Positions 54,460-64,000 of a DNA stretch of 64,000 nt are shown in pieces. A program made the position numbers and the translations under genes. Below the pieces are notes generated by a model that was not told the DNA's origin, did not search any database, and saw only the letters and a program-made list of their open reading frames with translations. Source of the DNA: Siderastrea siderea (taxonomy: Eukaryota; Cnidaria; Anthozoa; Scleractinia; Rhizangiidae); the NCBI GenBank assembly GCA_964030785.1, contig OZ034975.1, positions 41,953,069 through 42,017,068 of the forward strand. Reading direction: 5' to 3'. The stretch's first letter is position 1; every line of letters starts with the position of its first letter.

Positions 54460-57400
54460 CCATTAAAATCAAAATTAATCAGTCAGTCAATTCACTACTC
54501 TAGCCTCCCACCAGTGAGGCCAGGGCTTGAATTCCGAATTCGTCGTCATATGCAGGTTGAGTTTGTTGTTGGTTATCCTCCTTGCCACAAGAATATTTTT
54601 ACCGAGATTTTCCCTTTCTCTCCCGCGGCTCCCTCCTTAGAAACCACCATTTCTTAAATTCTAATTCAATCCTGAATTCGTGGGCCACAAGTTTGTTGGA
54701 TCCAGGACTGATAGGTGCCACCCTCAGCTCGTTAAAAAATGCTGATTTATTCATTAAATACTCAAAGAAATGAAAGCAACTTGAAACAAAATAATTTAAG
54801 CATACCAAGCCACAGCAAACACAGGAGAAGACGAACCCAAATCGTTTAAGGAATGTTTGGTTTTGTTTTTGCTTCTCATTTAGAAGCTTTTTGCCTCGAT
54901 TTGACTGAATCAAATTCCCAATAAGCCAATGAACCAATAAACCAATGTTGCTCTTCTGTGCTTGATCAGTGCACGTCTTTCTTGATCAGTGCACGTTTTT
55001 CTTCGGCAGCATTTGCACCAGATGCACCGACAATTTTAAACAAGGAAAGGCAGCTAAAAAGTCGCTATCTGCTTCTCAACTGGACAAGGCCTAATGACAG
55101 AGGACGGCATATTTTTCGTTACTGGGTCTGGGTACGGACACTGTACCCGAATTCTTCTAAGTGGAAGGGAACAGATGCAGGGAAGAACCTTTACTACAAT
55201 ATTACTCTGGAATGGGCATCGTCTTTTGAATTTGCTGTGCAGGCAGAGAACGATCAAGGAAGAGGTGCAAATAGTAGCATAACGAATTTCACTGTCCTAC
55301 CAGGTGAGGGATCTTGTTATGTCCCCATGTTGTTATGATAACTGTCACTGTAAATCAAGATTCACGGCCCCCTTATAACAAAATGATTTTGGCGAAAATG
55401 TGTAGCTCAAACGAAAGGATTTGGTCCCCGAGACTAGTCCCAAGGACCTGGGGCGTGCGTCCGGCGTAACAACTAACGTCAGGCGAGCAGTCAACGTCAC
55501 AGTTTTAACGTCTGACGTTAGCAGTTACACCCGGCGTTAGGTTTTATGCTACTGACTTCTGGTATCACGCAACTCTTTAGATTATCGAATTTCCTTGGAC
55601 CTCGTTAACACGCAGCTCTATTGCTTTCAGAACTAGCGTCGTTGTTTCTGTTGTTTGTTTCTTCCTAGTTTATTATTTTCTCAGCCAATCCTAACAGGAG
55701 TTCAAAAAGCTCCGTGCTGACCTTAAAATGTCAATGATCTGAAGAGGAGGATTGCCAGACCAGGGTGACTTAACTCATTAAGTGTCTGAAACTGGTATCA
55801 GTTATTTCAGCCTTTTAAGCTCTAATCACCAAAAATTCACATTCTTATTAGTCTTTTTATTTTGTTGTAGAGCCAACGACACTGGCTACCCAGCCAACCA
55901 AAACGTCTCCTAGTGCTAAGCCGACAGGTAAGACATGCTCAGAATATATAGCGATCTATTCTTTTAAAAAAAAATTGGTAAAGGACATTCACTCTTGGTT
56001 CTTTTCTCAAGTGCATGTTACTTTTTTTAGCAGATTCTACATTGCTTTATGCTGGCATTGCTGCGGGATGTGGTCTCTTTCTGGTTATTGTGGTCATAGT
56101 TACCTCATGTTGTCTCAAACGAAGGCGCCGGCGCAGAAGAGGTGAGGACATACTAGGTAGATAAGATCACACTAGATAAGTAACCTGGTTTCATTTACCT
56201 ACAGTGTATTTATGCACTGGATAATTAGTATTCTGCTTCATTTAATATTCTGATTATGGTAAACTGGGTCTGAGAAGAAGGGATTGTGTATATCTGATTA
56301 TGAAGGGTTAACTTTCAGTCTTGTGAGGTAAAAATGTTTGTCTCTGACTTGTTTTTAGTTACTTAATTATTACGTTTCGGCTAATGCTTAAGCCTTCGTC
56401 AGTTTGATACATTATTGTCATTACGGGTAATTTAACTTACAGCACTTAAATGCACGTGCTGAGAAGTTGTTAAAATGCTTGGCGTAACATTTTAAACATC
56501 TCGTGGGACTTAAGCACGCGCCAGAGATTTGCAGACCTCTGATGTGGCGATGTTGTCGTTCCAAGCGTTCACGTCTTTTGTTGATAACCAGGCTTCCGGA
56601 AGAAGTCGTCCTTGAAAATTTGCCTCACAATGTCACCTCCTGACTACAAATACTCAATTTTAGTTTTTAAACTGTTCCCTTTTTTCTCTCCAGCTCAACC
56701 AATGCAACCTCTTGTTGACTTAAAAGAGCTTCAATCGCAGTAAGTAACTCTTTTTAATTTAGTTGAAAGGTCTGCCCCGAGACGAGGCCGTTAGGTCTTT
56801 CAACTTGTCATCTTTAGGCAAATGTGTCTTATAGCGGAGCTCCTTTGCGGCCAAAGGCCGCAGGGCAAAGCACCATTGGTAAGCAAATTTGGTAACCTAT
56901 TGATGCGAGAAATATGGTTGTGGCATCAGTGTATGCCCGTACGTACGTCCCAAGGCAGCCCGTGACGGGGGGAGGAGAATGCTGTCTTTTCTTGGCGGAA
57001 ATCGCGCCGTACTTTTGGGCAACCAGCGTAGCCAAACGATTGTTCGACAGTGTTGAAATTTCAAACTTGAGGAAAAATATCTAATATCTATATATGGACA
57101 GAAAAAGTTCAAAAGAATACTCAGTTGTTTTTGTGGTGAAAGGCGAATAGTTCACGTTACGAAATTTGCCTTCAAGGAGTCATCTTTGTCGTGCTCAGTG
57201 CTGCGAACTCGGTCAGCGCATCGCTTGAGTTTGCAGTATTTGACAGCGGTCCCGACGCCAAATATAGCAGAGCTAGTGCAGTCTGTTTTTTTTTTTCTGT
57301 CCACAACCATAGCTTTTGTGGCAGTCCATACACAATTTCCCAAGGAAAAAACCACCCGAGTGTATACATCTCGATCGAGCTGCGAACAATAAACAGCTGG

Positions 57401-60400
57401 CTAAGTATTAAAATGAAGACCAAATTTGTTGTCATAGCAGGCGTGACCGAGTGGTCATCGCTGTTTCTTACAAATTTAGTGGCTCGGGCTCGATTCCCAG
57501 AGGGTAAACCAGCAGTTAAGACAGGAAATAACAACGCAAAACGCACGAAAGCTCGGAAACTTTGAGCAACTAAACCAAAGCAAACGAAGAAATGCGGAGG
57601 CCGTGAGATGTCCCAGTGTTTCCGCTTATCCTTGGAGTGTGAGAGAGGGTGTAAGGTTTGCTCTAGGTATATGAAAGGGGTACCATTTCTTTGAAAATCA
57701 GTATATTATATTAATAAGTGTTATGAGATGGCAAAAGCGAAAAATCGTTATGGCCTCCATTTCAGTTAAAAGGTCTACTAGTATTACTCCCAAGGGTTAG
57801 CTCTTTTTGTCGTCGTCGTTGTTGTTGTTTAAAAGAGAAGTATCTGGAATTTCATATGACACAAGTATTTTATCCGAAGTTAAAGGCCTTTTTTGCCAAA
57901 ATAATAAATAATATATAGATTTAGCCAAGCCTAAAAGCGGAGCTCCACATCTCTCTTTATAACAATATAATAATAATGCAATTCTTTATACAGATGGCCT
58001 ATATCACACAAGGTGGTTTTCAATAGGGCACTGTTAAAATATAACAAGATAAAATTTAACTAAAATACTAAAATGCTAATTTAATTATTAGAAAAATTAA
58101 GAGGGATTAAACACCTAAGTTCTACTTAAAAGTTGAAGAAAATGGAAAGCTATTTTAAAATTTAAACCTATTATGTAACGATATTCCAAAAGCATTATAA
58201 GATAGGTTTCTCATCTCCATGGGCAGGGCATTCCAGTCAAGTAAGGCACTATTAAGGGATCTAAGCAGTCCCCAGTTAGTATCTGATTTTATGATTCGAA
58301 CAGTGTCCTTTGACCGAGTGTTGTGACTGTGATGGTCCGAACCTCGGATGATCATGTTGTTTCTATTGTCCGAGTTTATTAAATTGTACATATAAAGGCA
58401 GCGTTTCATTTGTTTTCTGTGAGTGAGTGTGAACTCTTTCATGCTTGTTGGCCCGTAAAGTCTTTAAAGTTTAGTTGTACAGTTATTCGCCAAGAGGTGA
58501 AAAACAGCAAAGGAAAACATGCGGACCACTGAGCAAACTGTGACGGCTTATTTTTCTTCAAAGAGAAGACTTCAGCACGACTTTCACCGACAGCTCTTCT
58601 TGTAGCGTTCTTTCGAAAGCTAGCTAATTAAGTTCAAGAAGAGTACTTGTAAAACTACAATTGCTCCCGGTAGCGACTCAGGCTTTTCCCTGCAAATACA
58701 CATTTCTCAATTATTCCAATTCATCCCTCTGGCTGTTTAATTCTGTTAACCACGAAACATTTCTCGAAATCTATTTTGCTAAAATAAAAGATATTTTCCC
58801 AGCATCAAACCGTTTATTGACAAAAAATTACACAATATTTTCATCCGCGAAGTATTATTAATCGGGCGCTTTCAAGAACTCACCCTGAACTAATTTTAGG
58901 AAGCTTTTAGACTTAAACCGAGAAATGCTTTGCTTATAGTTACTTAAATAAAGATTTCATTTCGATCTGTAACTAAAGACACACTAAAATGGCTTACCGG
59001 TTAAAAACAAAACGAACACGAAAACGTGCCACACTGAACTCACTCACTGAAACGGCGATTCTAAGTTTAGTCGCTAAATTGGGACAGAAATGTCATTCAC
59101 TTCAAATGAAGAAATCAAAAATATATAAAAATATAAGGAAGATAAAATATTCCACAACTGAATAAAAAACATATGGAGCTTTACACTAAGACTATAAACT
59201 TAATAAAAAAATATTGACGACAGAGCGACTCTTCAGGTGTTGAATACTAAATTACGAATTAGTCAAAACAACCCAATATGCGGTGCCGAAGAAAAAGAAC
59301 CTAGATTGAAAAACCAACACAGACTCAATCTAGAATAGTCACGATTTCTACTTTTCGAATAAAATACACTACTGACTAGAATTGCTCAAAGGAAAATATT
59401 GAAAATTAGGGACTAAATTTCAAAAGAAAATTGCGCATATATATCAGATTGCTTGCTAATGGAAATTCCTTTGATGAATAAACACAGAAAAAGGGACAAG
59501 AAACCTTCAAAAACATGAAATGTCATTGACATACGAAGCACTTGTTTGCCTAGGAAAGCAAACTGCATTCAATTTTCCCCTCGAGTGAAGTTACTCGCAA
59601 GCCGACAAACGGGAACTACAAGGTAATTCCAAACAAGTTTTTAAAACATTTCAAGAAAATTACCGTAAATTACTAAACATGTAAAGTCGCTCAATTAAAC
59701 AATTTTTACAATGTAAATCCACAATCAAATCTGTAACTTACTTTACTACTGAACTGAAAGAAGGACTTGAAAATCTAAGCGAAAGTCGCCGGGTTCTTTC
59801 CAGATCTCCTTAGCTTTGAAAAAAAAAAGTGTGTCCTCGAACAAGGATTTCTTGCCTTCAAGCTCTCCAATATCTTCTATATGCGCCATCGAGATTGAAG
59901 CAATCCTTTTCCTTTTCATGATGAACTGTTACAAGTCTTCATTCCAAGAATGTATTACAATTATCGTATTGAAAATCGAGCGTACGACGAACCGGCCGCC
60001 GTATTGTTTACTTCAGCTACAAGAAAAAAAGGGCATTCCGCCTCCCCCGGTCGGGTTGTCTTGGGACCCCCCTCACCCTCCCCCAGAGTCTGTACGGACG
60101 GACGGACGGACGGACGGACGCTGACGTCAGAACCAAAGTTTTTCGGATCAACGGGTTACCAAATTTGCTTACCCATGGTGCTCCGCGAGCTCCGCTAATA
60201 AGTAAACAATAATTGGCGTAACGTCGTTGTTATTAGGGTCTCAGATTGACCGCGTTTCTAGCGGTTCTTTTTCTCGGACAGAATATTTGTTTTACTGATT
60301 GAATTATCGCATGTGCAGTCGAAAGTCCCCGAACTACTTTGTGCTGGTTTAAGAGCCTGAGAATATATTTGTGGATCAAACTAACGTAAAGTTATCTTAT

Positions 60401-63400
60401 TGTTTGCATGCATATTTATTATTACTTCATTATTGTTATTATTATTTCTTACTGTTTGTTTGTTGTTGTTGTTTTGTAACAGCTTATCTACAAAGAATTC
60501 TCCGAGGCCTCCAAATAAAAACACTTACAATGCGGTAGGAAAAGTTTATTTCTAAAGCTTTAAATTTAACATATTCTTTTGTATTTGTTGTGCAAAGGTA
60601 CTAATTTAGTCTAATAGCGTAAAGACACAACTCTGTGAATCTTTGTTTCCCCATTTTCCTCAATTGTTAGTTACACGAAATCTAATTTTCTTTATTTTAA
60701 ATTTCAAAGAATCGGCCTGGAAGTTTCTGAACTCTTGTTCTAAACATTCCTTGGATACAATATAATCATTAAATAAGATCCTTAGACAAGATTATTTGCC
60801 AATAATAATAGTATTAATAGTTGAGAAAGTTTTGTTTACATGAAAACGGCTTGAATGTTCCAAATACATGTTTCTTTGCGTACAGCATAATGCACTAACA
60901 ACTTGCCTTGCAAACAGCTCCGCCCCACCCCCGTTTACTTTCAAAAATCCTGGATTTACCCCTAGAGATAACTCTTATTCTTAGCCTTTGTTGGAGTAAC
61001 ATGCTGTCCAATTTCGTTGAAATTGTGTGAGGCTGTATCACTGGTTACAATTTATTAACGACAGCGTAGCATCTAATACAAGCAAAGTTCTTACTATCTA
61101 ATTAATACCCAATTATATAACACTGGTCTAGTACACAGAACAGCCAAACCTCCATTTTCTGGACTTTCGGGTTTTTTCAGACTCTCGGATCTGAATTTAT
61201 TGGTGAAAATTTCTAGTCGCGATCGGGACAACTTTGAACACCTTGGCGCTCCTAAAACACAGTGAACGAGCTTTTATGCAAGGAAACTCCTGTTGTTGTT
61301 TCCACTCGTAGACTCGTACACACGGCAAAAAAGTGGCGTTTTCCTGTTCATACTAACTATTTGGTAACCTAACTCTTAACCAAACTAATATTATACTTTC
61401 AAATTCAATAATTTCCTTAAGTCCCTCAACTTCGATACACTACAGGTTCCTCGCGCACGAGTCCCAACCAGAAATGAAAGTAGACCAACACAGCAGGTCA
61501 CACCAACATCCCATAACCTGGCAATATACACCAACATGACGTGCATGGATGAGGAAAAACCTGACTGGGAGTTCCCACGAGAAAAGGTTCATATAGAGAA
61601 GTACGTTGGCAAGGGAGCGTTCTGTGTGGTCGCCAAAGCTTACGCGGAAGGACTTGGAATAGTGGCTGTCAAAATTCCAAAAGGTAAACCGAATGCATAA
61701 AAAATCAGCCTTTCAGTCTCATTGAAAGGCAATTAGCTCGCACTTGCAACTCTGACTAATGAGTAAAAAGTATTACAAATCATGAACTATTTTCGCACGC
61801 GACGTAGATACATGCAACTATCGCCAACCGCGACAAATCGCGTGGAAGCAACCCACCATTTTCTTTCTTTTTTTATATATTATTTTCGGTTCATTGAGAA
61901 AGTGTCATGCGAAAAGCAAAAGCGTAGTAAACACCTGTTATATTTACTAAGGAATGTTTCTTTGTTACGCCAGAAAAAGCTCCGGACTCGAACAAGAAAG
62001 ACCTGTTGGCTGAATATGAACTGATGAAGCAGCTTCGACATCCGAATGTTATTCGCTTGATGGGTGCTGTTACACGGTCAGGTAGGCCTAAATTTCCAAA
62101 AATACTATTCTTTATATGAACTGTTTTCAGAAGACCCTATATTCAAGTGTGTTAATACAAAAGTATTAGTGACGTCTGATTTTGACTACGATGGATAGCT
62201 TTTAAAAGGAAATGACTTTGCATAAAAAACTTATAAAAGGGAAGAGTTTTTATTGGCTAAGGTTATTTCAGACTTGGACGTTTCGGTCGTTTCTGTCGCC
62301 TTCATTAGCTACTGTTAAAATGGCGTCCTGAGGCTGGGCATCTGGCTCTCGGTCTCGTTTAGAGTCTCAGAACGCCATTTTACATGGGCTGATAAAGGCT
62401 GCAGTGACAATTCTGACAATTCTTTCTTTTTATAAACTTTCATTGCATTTGGACGCTAATAAATTATCTGCGCTCCCAATTACTTTGTCAAAGGAAGCGA
62501 GAACGATAACCATATATCAGATCCTTGTCGTGGAGAGTGAAATAGATATGGGCGAGGAATATAGGCGTGTAGCAATATCAAGCAATCGTGAGTGGAATAA
62601 TTGGTTTGAATTGGTTTGTTTATCGCAACTGTGGTAATCATTGTTGAATTTTTTTGCCCATATTTTTGCACAAGACTTTTCCTTTGCGGTGAAAACTTTA
62701 AACACCGCAGCACTTGACAGGGCGTCCCTGATTTCCTTATAAGGCAAAAAGCTGTGCAATTCGCCGATAACCTATTTGCGGTTAAACAGTCAGAAAGCTA
62801 GAAATTCAATAACCAAGATGGAGAATTTAATGGTGCTATTTTAACGTTACTGGGTTTAAAAACTTTGATAAAAAAGGAAAAACGAAGAGAATTGTGGTGA
62901 CTGTAGTAAAATGACACTTTCGTGAAAATCGCCAATCTTTGCGAGTTTAACTTCCGAAAAGTAATTTTTAAAAATGTAATCTTCGACTTCTTAATTTGCA
63001 GATCCTGTCATGGTTATGTTCGAGTATATACCATACGGAGATTTACTTGGATTCTTGAGAAGAAGCCGAGGTCTGGATGATAAATATTATAAAGACCCGG
63101 ATATTAGACCGTCAAGTTCTCTAACGTCAGAACAGCTTCTCAAGTTTGCACGGGAAATCGCTGATGGCATGGCATATCTGGCTGCCAATAAGGTAAAAGG
63201 AGGCTCTTGAAATGTATTTATTGCTGTAAAGATTTAAACAACAATTTCGTGTATATAGGGCTTTGTGTGAACGCACAAACAACGCGCGTATTCTCTTGGA
63301 CCATTATTGGTGAAATTTGTTCAAATTTGTGAAGAAAAAGGTAATGATTCTTGATTCGCTGGAGAGATATTTTGTTTTTTTACGCAATTTGAAGCACGTG

Positions 63401-63815
63401 AGACTCGAGTAGACCACACTACATAACTGAAAAGATGTCTGGATTGTCTGATGTCTGGATTGAAGTGTTAAATGAAAGATTTCCTTTTTTCATGTGGAAG
63501 ACAGAGAAAGGAAAGCAACGTCGTAGGATTCGTTGAATTTATAACGCAATTCAGATGCGACATCAAAACGGAAACACCCCTGTTTGTGTCTGACATAATT
63601 TCACGAAGTGCTTGCTCTGTAATTTTCAATTAAGGCACTTAGATTGCTTTGTTTCAAACGTAGAATGTCTTTTTTTCCTTTACTCTCTGCAGATAATTCA
63701 CCGAGATTTGGCAGCTAGGAATGTGCTTGTAGGAGAAGAAGAAACGTGCAAAATAACAGACTTTGGGATGGCCAGAGATGTGCAACTAAATGATATTTAT
63801 CAAAAACGGACAAAG
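48903..63815 (+). CDS. Gene D: Ig(3)-FN3 receptor tyrosine kinase, truncated by window end
   Basis: Thirteen coding exons: 48903-48972, 52186-52458, 52978-53235, 53732-53986, 55010-55303, 55871-55927, 56034-56141, 56694-56739, 60483-60534, 61446-61683, 61974-62081, 63002-63192, 63693-63815. They join in consistent phase to 691 codons without a stop. Order: signal peptide (1-23), three Ig domains (24-285), FN3 (286-383), Thr/Pro linker, transmembrane helix (about 406-428), basic juxtamembrane stretch, then kinase from about 520. Lys547 (VAVK), Glu564 (helix C), HRDLAARN (653-660) and DFG (673-675) are present. The third glycine of the nucleotide loop is Cys531 (GKGAFC). The rest of the C-lobe lies beyond 64000. 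The kinase is paralogous to gene B, whereas the ectodomain is of the FGFR/VEGFR-like Ig type plus FN3. Ligand unknown. Confidence 0.9.
48973..52185 (+). other. Gene D intron 1 (3.2 kb)
   Basis: Contains the foldback element at 50203-50830 and a TTTA-rich tract at about 50145-50185. No additional exon recognised. Confidence 0.6.
50203..50830. mobile_element. Foldback element with about 175-bp inverted arms
   Basis: The left arm (about 50203-50382) begins CGTTTCGATTGCACTACCAT and ends GATGATCAGCATTTCG. The right arm (about 50647-50830) starts CGAAATGCTGATCA and ends TGATGGTAGTACCATCGAAA. Arms are diverged but clearly complementary, with a spacer of about 265 bp. Confidence 0.8.
52186..52458 (+). 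CDS. Gene D exon 2: Ig domain 1
   Basis: Phase 1 in and out. Ig pattern: [34 protein letters not shown], closing AVANITVL. Several N-x-S/T sites. Confidence 0.9.
52459..52977 (+). other. Gene D intron 2
   Basis: Non-coding, nothing recognised. Confidence 0.6.
52978..53235 (+). CDS. Gene D exon 3: Ig domain 2
   Basis: Phase 1 in and out. Ig pattern: [20 protein letters not shown] with B-strand Cys and C-strand Trp, [12 protein letters not shown], closing VMYLNVQ. Resembles the first gene A exon (both FCNASG.P.P and closing VQ). Confidence 0.92.
53236..53731 (+). other. Gene D intron 3
   Basis: Contains the GCGTTATCAGAGTACATACG tract related to one in gene B intron 14. No gene. Confidence 0.5.
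53732..53986 (+). CDS. Gene D exon 4: Ig domain 3
   Basis: Phase 1 in and out. Ig pattern: [32 protein letters not shown], closing FHVEVNRT. Confidence 0.92.
53987..55009 (+). other. Gene D intron 4
   Basis: Contains a (CAAT)n microsatellite at 54409-54457. A direct repeat CTTGATCAGTGCACGT occurs twice just before the exon 5 acceptor (54961 and 54981). Confidence 0.65.
54409..54457. repeat. (CAAT)n microsatellite
   Basis: About 12 CAAT units. Confidence 0.95.
55010..55303 (+). CDS. Gene D exon 5: fibronectin type III domain
   Basis: 294 bp, phase 1 in and out. FN3 pattern: [17 protein letters not shown] (Trp), [29 protein letters not shown] (Tyr position is Phe) and closing NFTVLP. Confidence 0.88.
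55304..55870 (+). other. Gene D intron 5
   Basis: Near 55440-55550 a palindromic cluster of AACGTC/GACGTT with CCGGCGTAAC ... GTTACACCCGGCGTTAG forms a small foldback. No gene. Confidence 0.5.
55871..55927 (+). CDS. Gene D exon 6: Thr/Pro-rich linker
   Basis: 57 bp, phase 1 in and out: [19 protein letters not shown], a short extracellular stalk probably O-glycosylated. Confidence 0.85.
56034..56141 (+). CDS. Gene D exon 7: transmembrane segment
   Basis: Phase 1 in and out: [26 protein letters not shown] followed by six Arg. A tandem acceptor (TTTAGCAG) allows one extra codon. The position and phase match gene B exon 8. Confidence 0.92.
56142..56693 (+). other. Gene D intron 7
   Basis: A tract at 56370-56400 (TTTCGGCTAATGCTTAAGCC TTCGTCAG) resembles the foldback family at 3380-3808. 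No gene. Confidence 0.45.
56694..56739 (+). CDS. Gene D exon 8: juxtamembrane
   Basis: 46 bp, phase 1 in and phase 2 out: [16 protein letters not shown]. Standard GTAAGT donor. Confidence 0.75.
56833..57130. mobile_element. Inverted fragment of the AGCGGAGC element
   Basis: Starts AGCGGAGCTCC and contains CCATTGGTAAGCAAATTTGG, the complement of the 3' end of the copy at 57911-60196. It is a third, partial copy in opposite orientation, 0.8 kb away in the same intron. Confidence 0.65.
57911..60196. mobile_element. AGCGGAGC-family element, copy 2, with a LINE fragment inside
   Basis: Begins ATATAGATTTAGCCAAGCCT AAAAGCGGAGCTCC and ends GAGCTCCGCT. It shares with copy 1 (20211-22173) the ends, the TGCTTTGCTTATAGTTACTT unit near 58927, and the GGACGGACGGACG plus ACGTCAGAACCAAA segment near 60095-60140. 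It fills most of gene D intron 8. Confidence 0.7.
57960..58445 (-). pseudogene. LINE retrotransposon 3' fragment
   Basis: The minus-strand frame 58442-58155 reads a region containing [28 protein letters not shown] and a final NRFKF. The HNTRSK ... WN.LP pattern is typical of the C-terminal end of non-LTR (CR1-like) reverse transcriptase proteins. A short A/T-rich simple tail (AATAATA) on the 3' side fits a LINE end. 5' truncated; no catalytic part remains. Confidence 0.65.
60483..60534 (+). CDS. Gene D exon 9: juxtamembrane
   Basis: 52 bp, phase 2 in and phase 0 out: [17 protein letters not shown]. The donor is GTAGGA, weaker than average. Its end (Y-N-A then V) aligns with the gene B exon 10/11 junction (Y-E then N-A-V). 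Confidence 0.75.
60535..61445 (+). other. Gene D intron 9
   Basis: AT-rich, nothing recognised. Confidence 0.6.
61446..61683 (+). CDS. Gene D exon 10: juxtamembrane and kinase N-lobe start
   Basis: Phase 0 in, phase 1 out, as in gene B exon 11 but 30 codons shorter. It contains LAIYTNMTC (Tyr at 61527-61529, a YTNM motif), [20 protein letters not shown] and IVAVKIPK. The third loop Gly is Cys (TGT, 61623-61625). Confidence 0.94.
61974..62081 (+). CDS. Gene D exon 11: kinase helix C
   Basis: 108 bp, phase 1 in and out: [20 protein letters not shown] then [16 protein letters not shown]. Helix C Glu present. Confidence 0.95.
62082..63001 (+). other. Gene D intron 11
   Basis: Contains a short inverted pair near 62312-62386 (AAAATGGCGTCCTGAG / CTCAGAACGCCATTTT). 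No coding exon recognised; the frame at 62404-62637 has no domain. Confidence 0.5.
63002..63192 (+). CDS. Gene D exon 12: kinase hinge and helices D-E
   Basis: 191 bp, phase 1 in and phase 0 out, identical in length and phase to gene B exon 13: [20 protein letters not shown], insert [17 protein letters not shown], then [19 protein letters not shown]. Confidence 0.96.
63193..63692 (+). other. Gene D intron 12
   Basis: Non-coding, nothing recognised beyond a duplicated GATGTCTGGATTG at 63434-63461. Confidence 0.5.
63693..63815 (+). CDS. Gene D exon 13: catalytic loop and DFG
   Basis: 123 bp, phase 0 in and out: [25 protein letters not shown], activation-loop NDIYQKRTK. The remaining C-lobe exons lie past the window end. 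Confidence 0.97.
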
Positions 63816-64000
63816 GTATAAGTTATGCATGTAGGTGTTTGCATCTAATTAGCGTGTGGAATCTCTTAGGTTACATTAGTTCTTTAGTGAATTTTCTGTA
63901 CGAGGGAAACAGGCATCCTCACTAGATGTGACAATCGTAAGCTGGAGTCCGTTTCTCGAAAGTCCTGGTAACTTTTCTATAGCACGTTGGCGTAGTTTTT
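63816..64000 (+). other. Gene D intron 13, cut by window end
   Basis: GTATAA donor followed by non-coding sequence to the end of the window. Confidence 0.8.

Noticed and set aside
54253..54657. 134-codon plus-strand frame
   Set aside because: It is driven by the CAAT microsatellite (repeating SINQ) between Ig and FN3 exons, with no conserved part.
57172..57565. Overlapping 124-codon frames on both strands
   Set aside because: Frames mirror each other on opposite strands inside an intron of gene D. No domain recognised and no splice sites fitting the gene.

Overview
The window looks like an intron-rich, AT-rich metazoan genome, most likely a cnidarian and probably an anthozoan such as a coral or sea anemone. 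The reasons are short phase-1 exons carrying single extracellular domains, tyrosine kinase exons, a divergent intronless class A GPCR, and many short inverted-repeat elements, microsatellites and TTAA- or TA-flanked miniature transposons. The species assignment is inference. All well-supported genes lie on the + strand.

Layout. (1) 195-1639: two immunoglobulin exons of a gene that starts before the window. No kinase or clear 3' end follows them. (2) 7853-35794: a complete-looking 19-exon receptor tyrosine kinase (gene B). Its order is signal peptide, pentraxin domain split by a 9.6-kb intron, Ser/Thr-rich mucin-like exon, EGF-like exon, SEA domain with a GSVI cleavage-type motif, transmembrane exon, 25-bp microexon, juxtamembrane region, kinase, short Tyr-rich tail. 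One exon encoding the first half of the SEA domain was not found. (3) 35795-44855: repeat-filled intergenic DNA. (4) 44856-45782: a single-exon 308-residue class A GPCR with altered DRY and NPxxY motifs. (5) 45783-48902: repeats, including a near-perfect 109-bp-arm hairpin. (6) 48903-63815 and beyond: a second receptor tyrosine kinase (gene D), with signal peptide, three Ig domains, an FN3 domain, linker, transmembrane exon, juxtamembrane and kinase up to the activation loop, cut by the window end. Its 13 visible exons join in frame to exactly 691 codons.

Genes B and D have closely related kinase domains with the same intron positions and phases (exons of 191 and 123 bp in both) but unrelated ectodomains, as expected from exon shuffling onto a shared kinase module. 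The main points for follow-up are the pentraxin-mucin-EGF-SEA kinase architecture, the likely self-cleaving SEA domain, a microexon whose skipping would give a kinase-less receptor, and atypical kinase residues (AHE for APE in B, GxGxFC for GxGxFG in D). The long intron of gene B also looks unusual: it is bracketed by inverted arrays, is enriched in TACATGTA, and has hints of nested transcripts.

All exon borders were placed by eye from reading frame, GT/AG sites and phase agreement. No transcript data or database searches were available.
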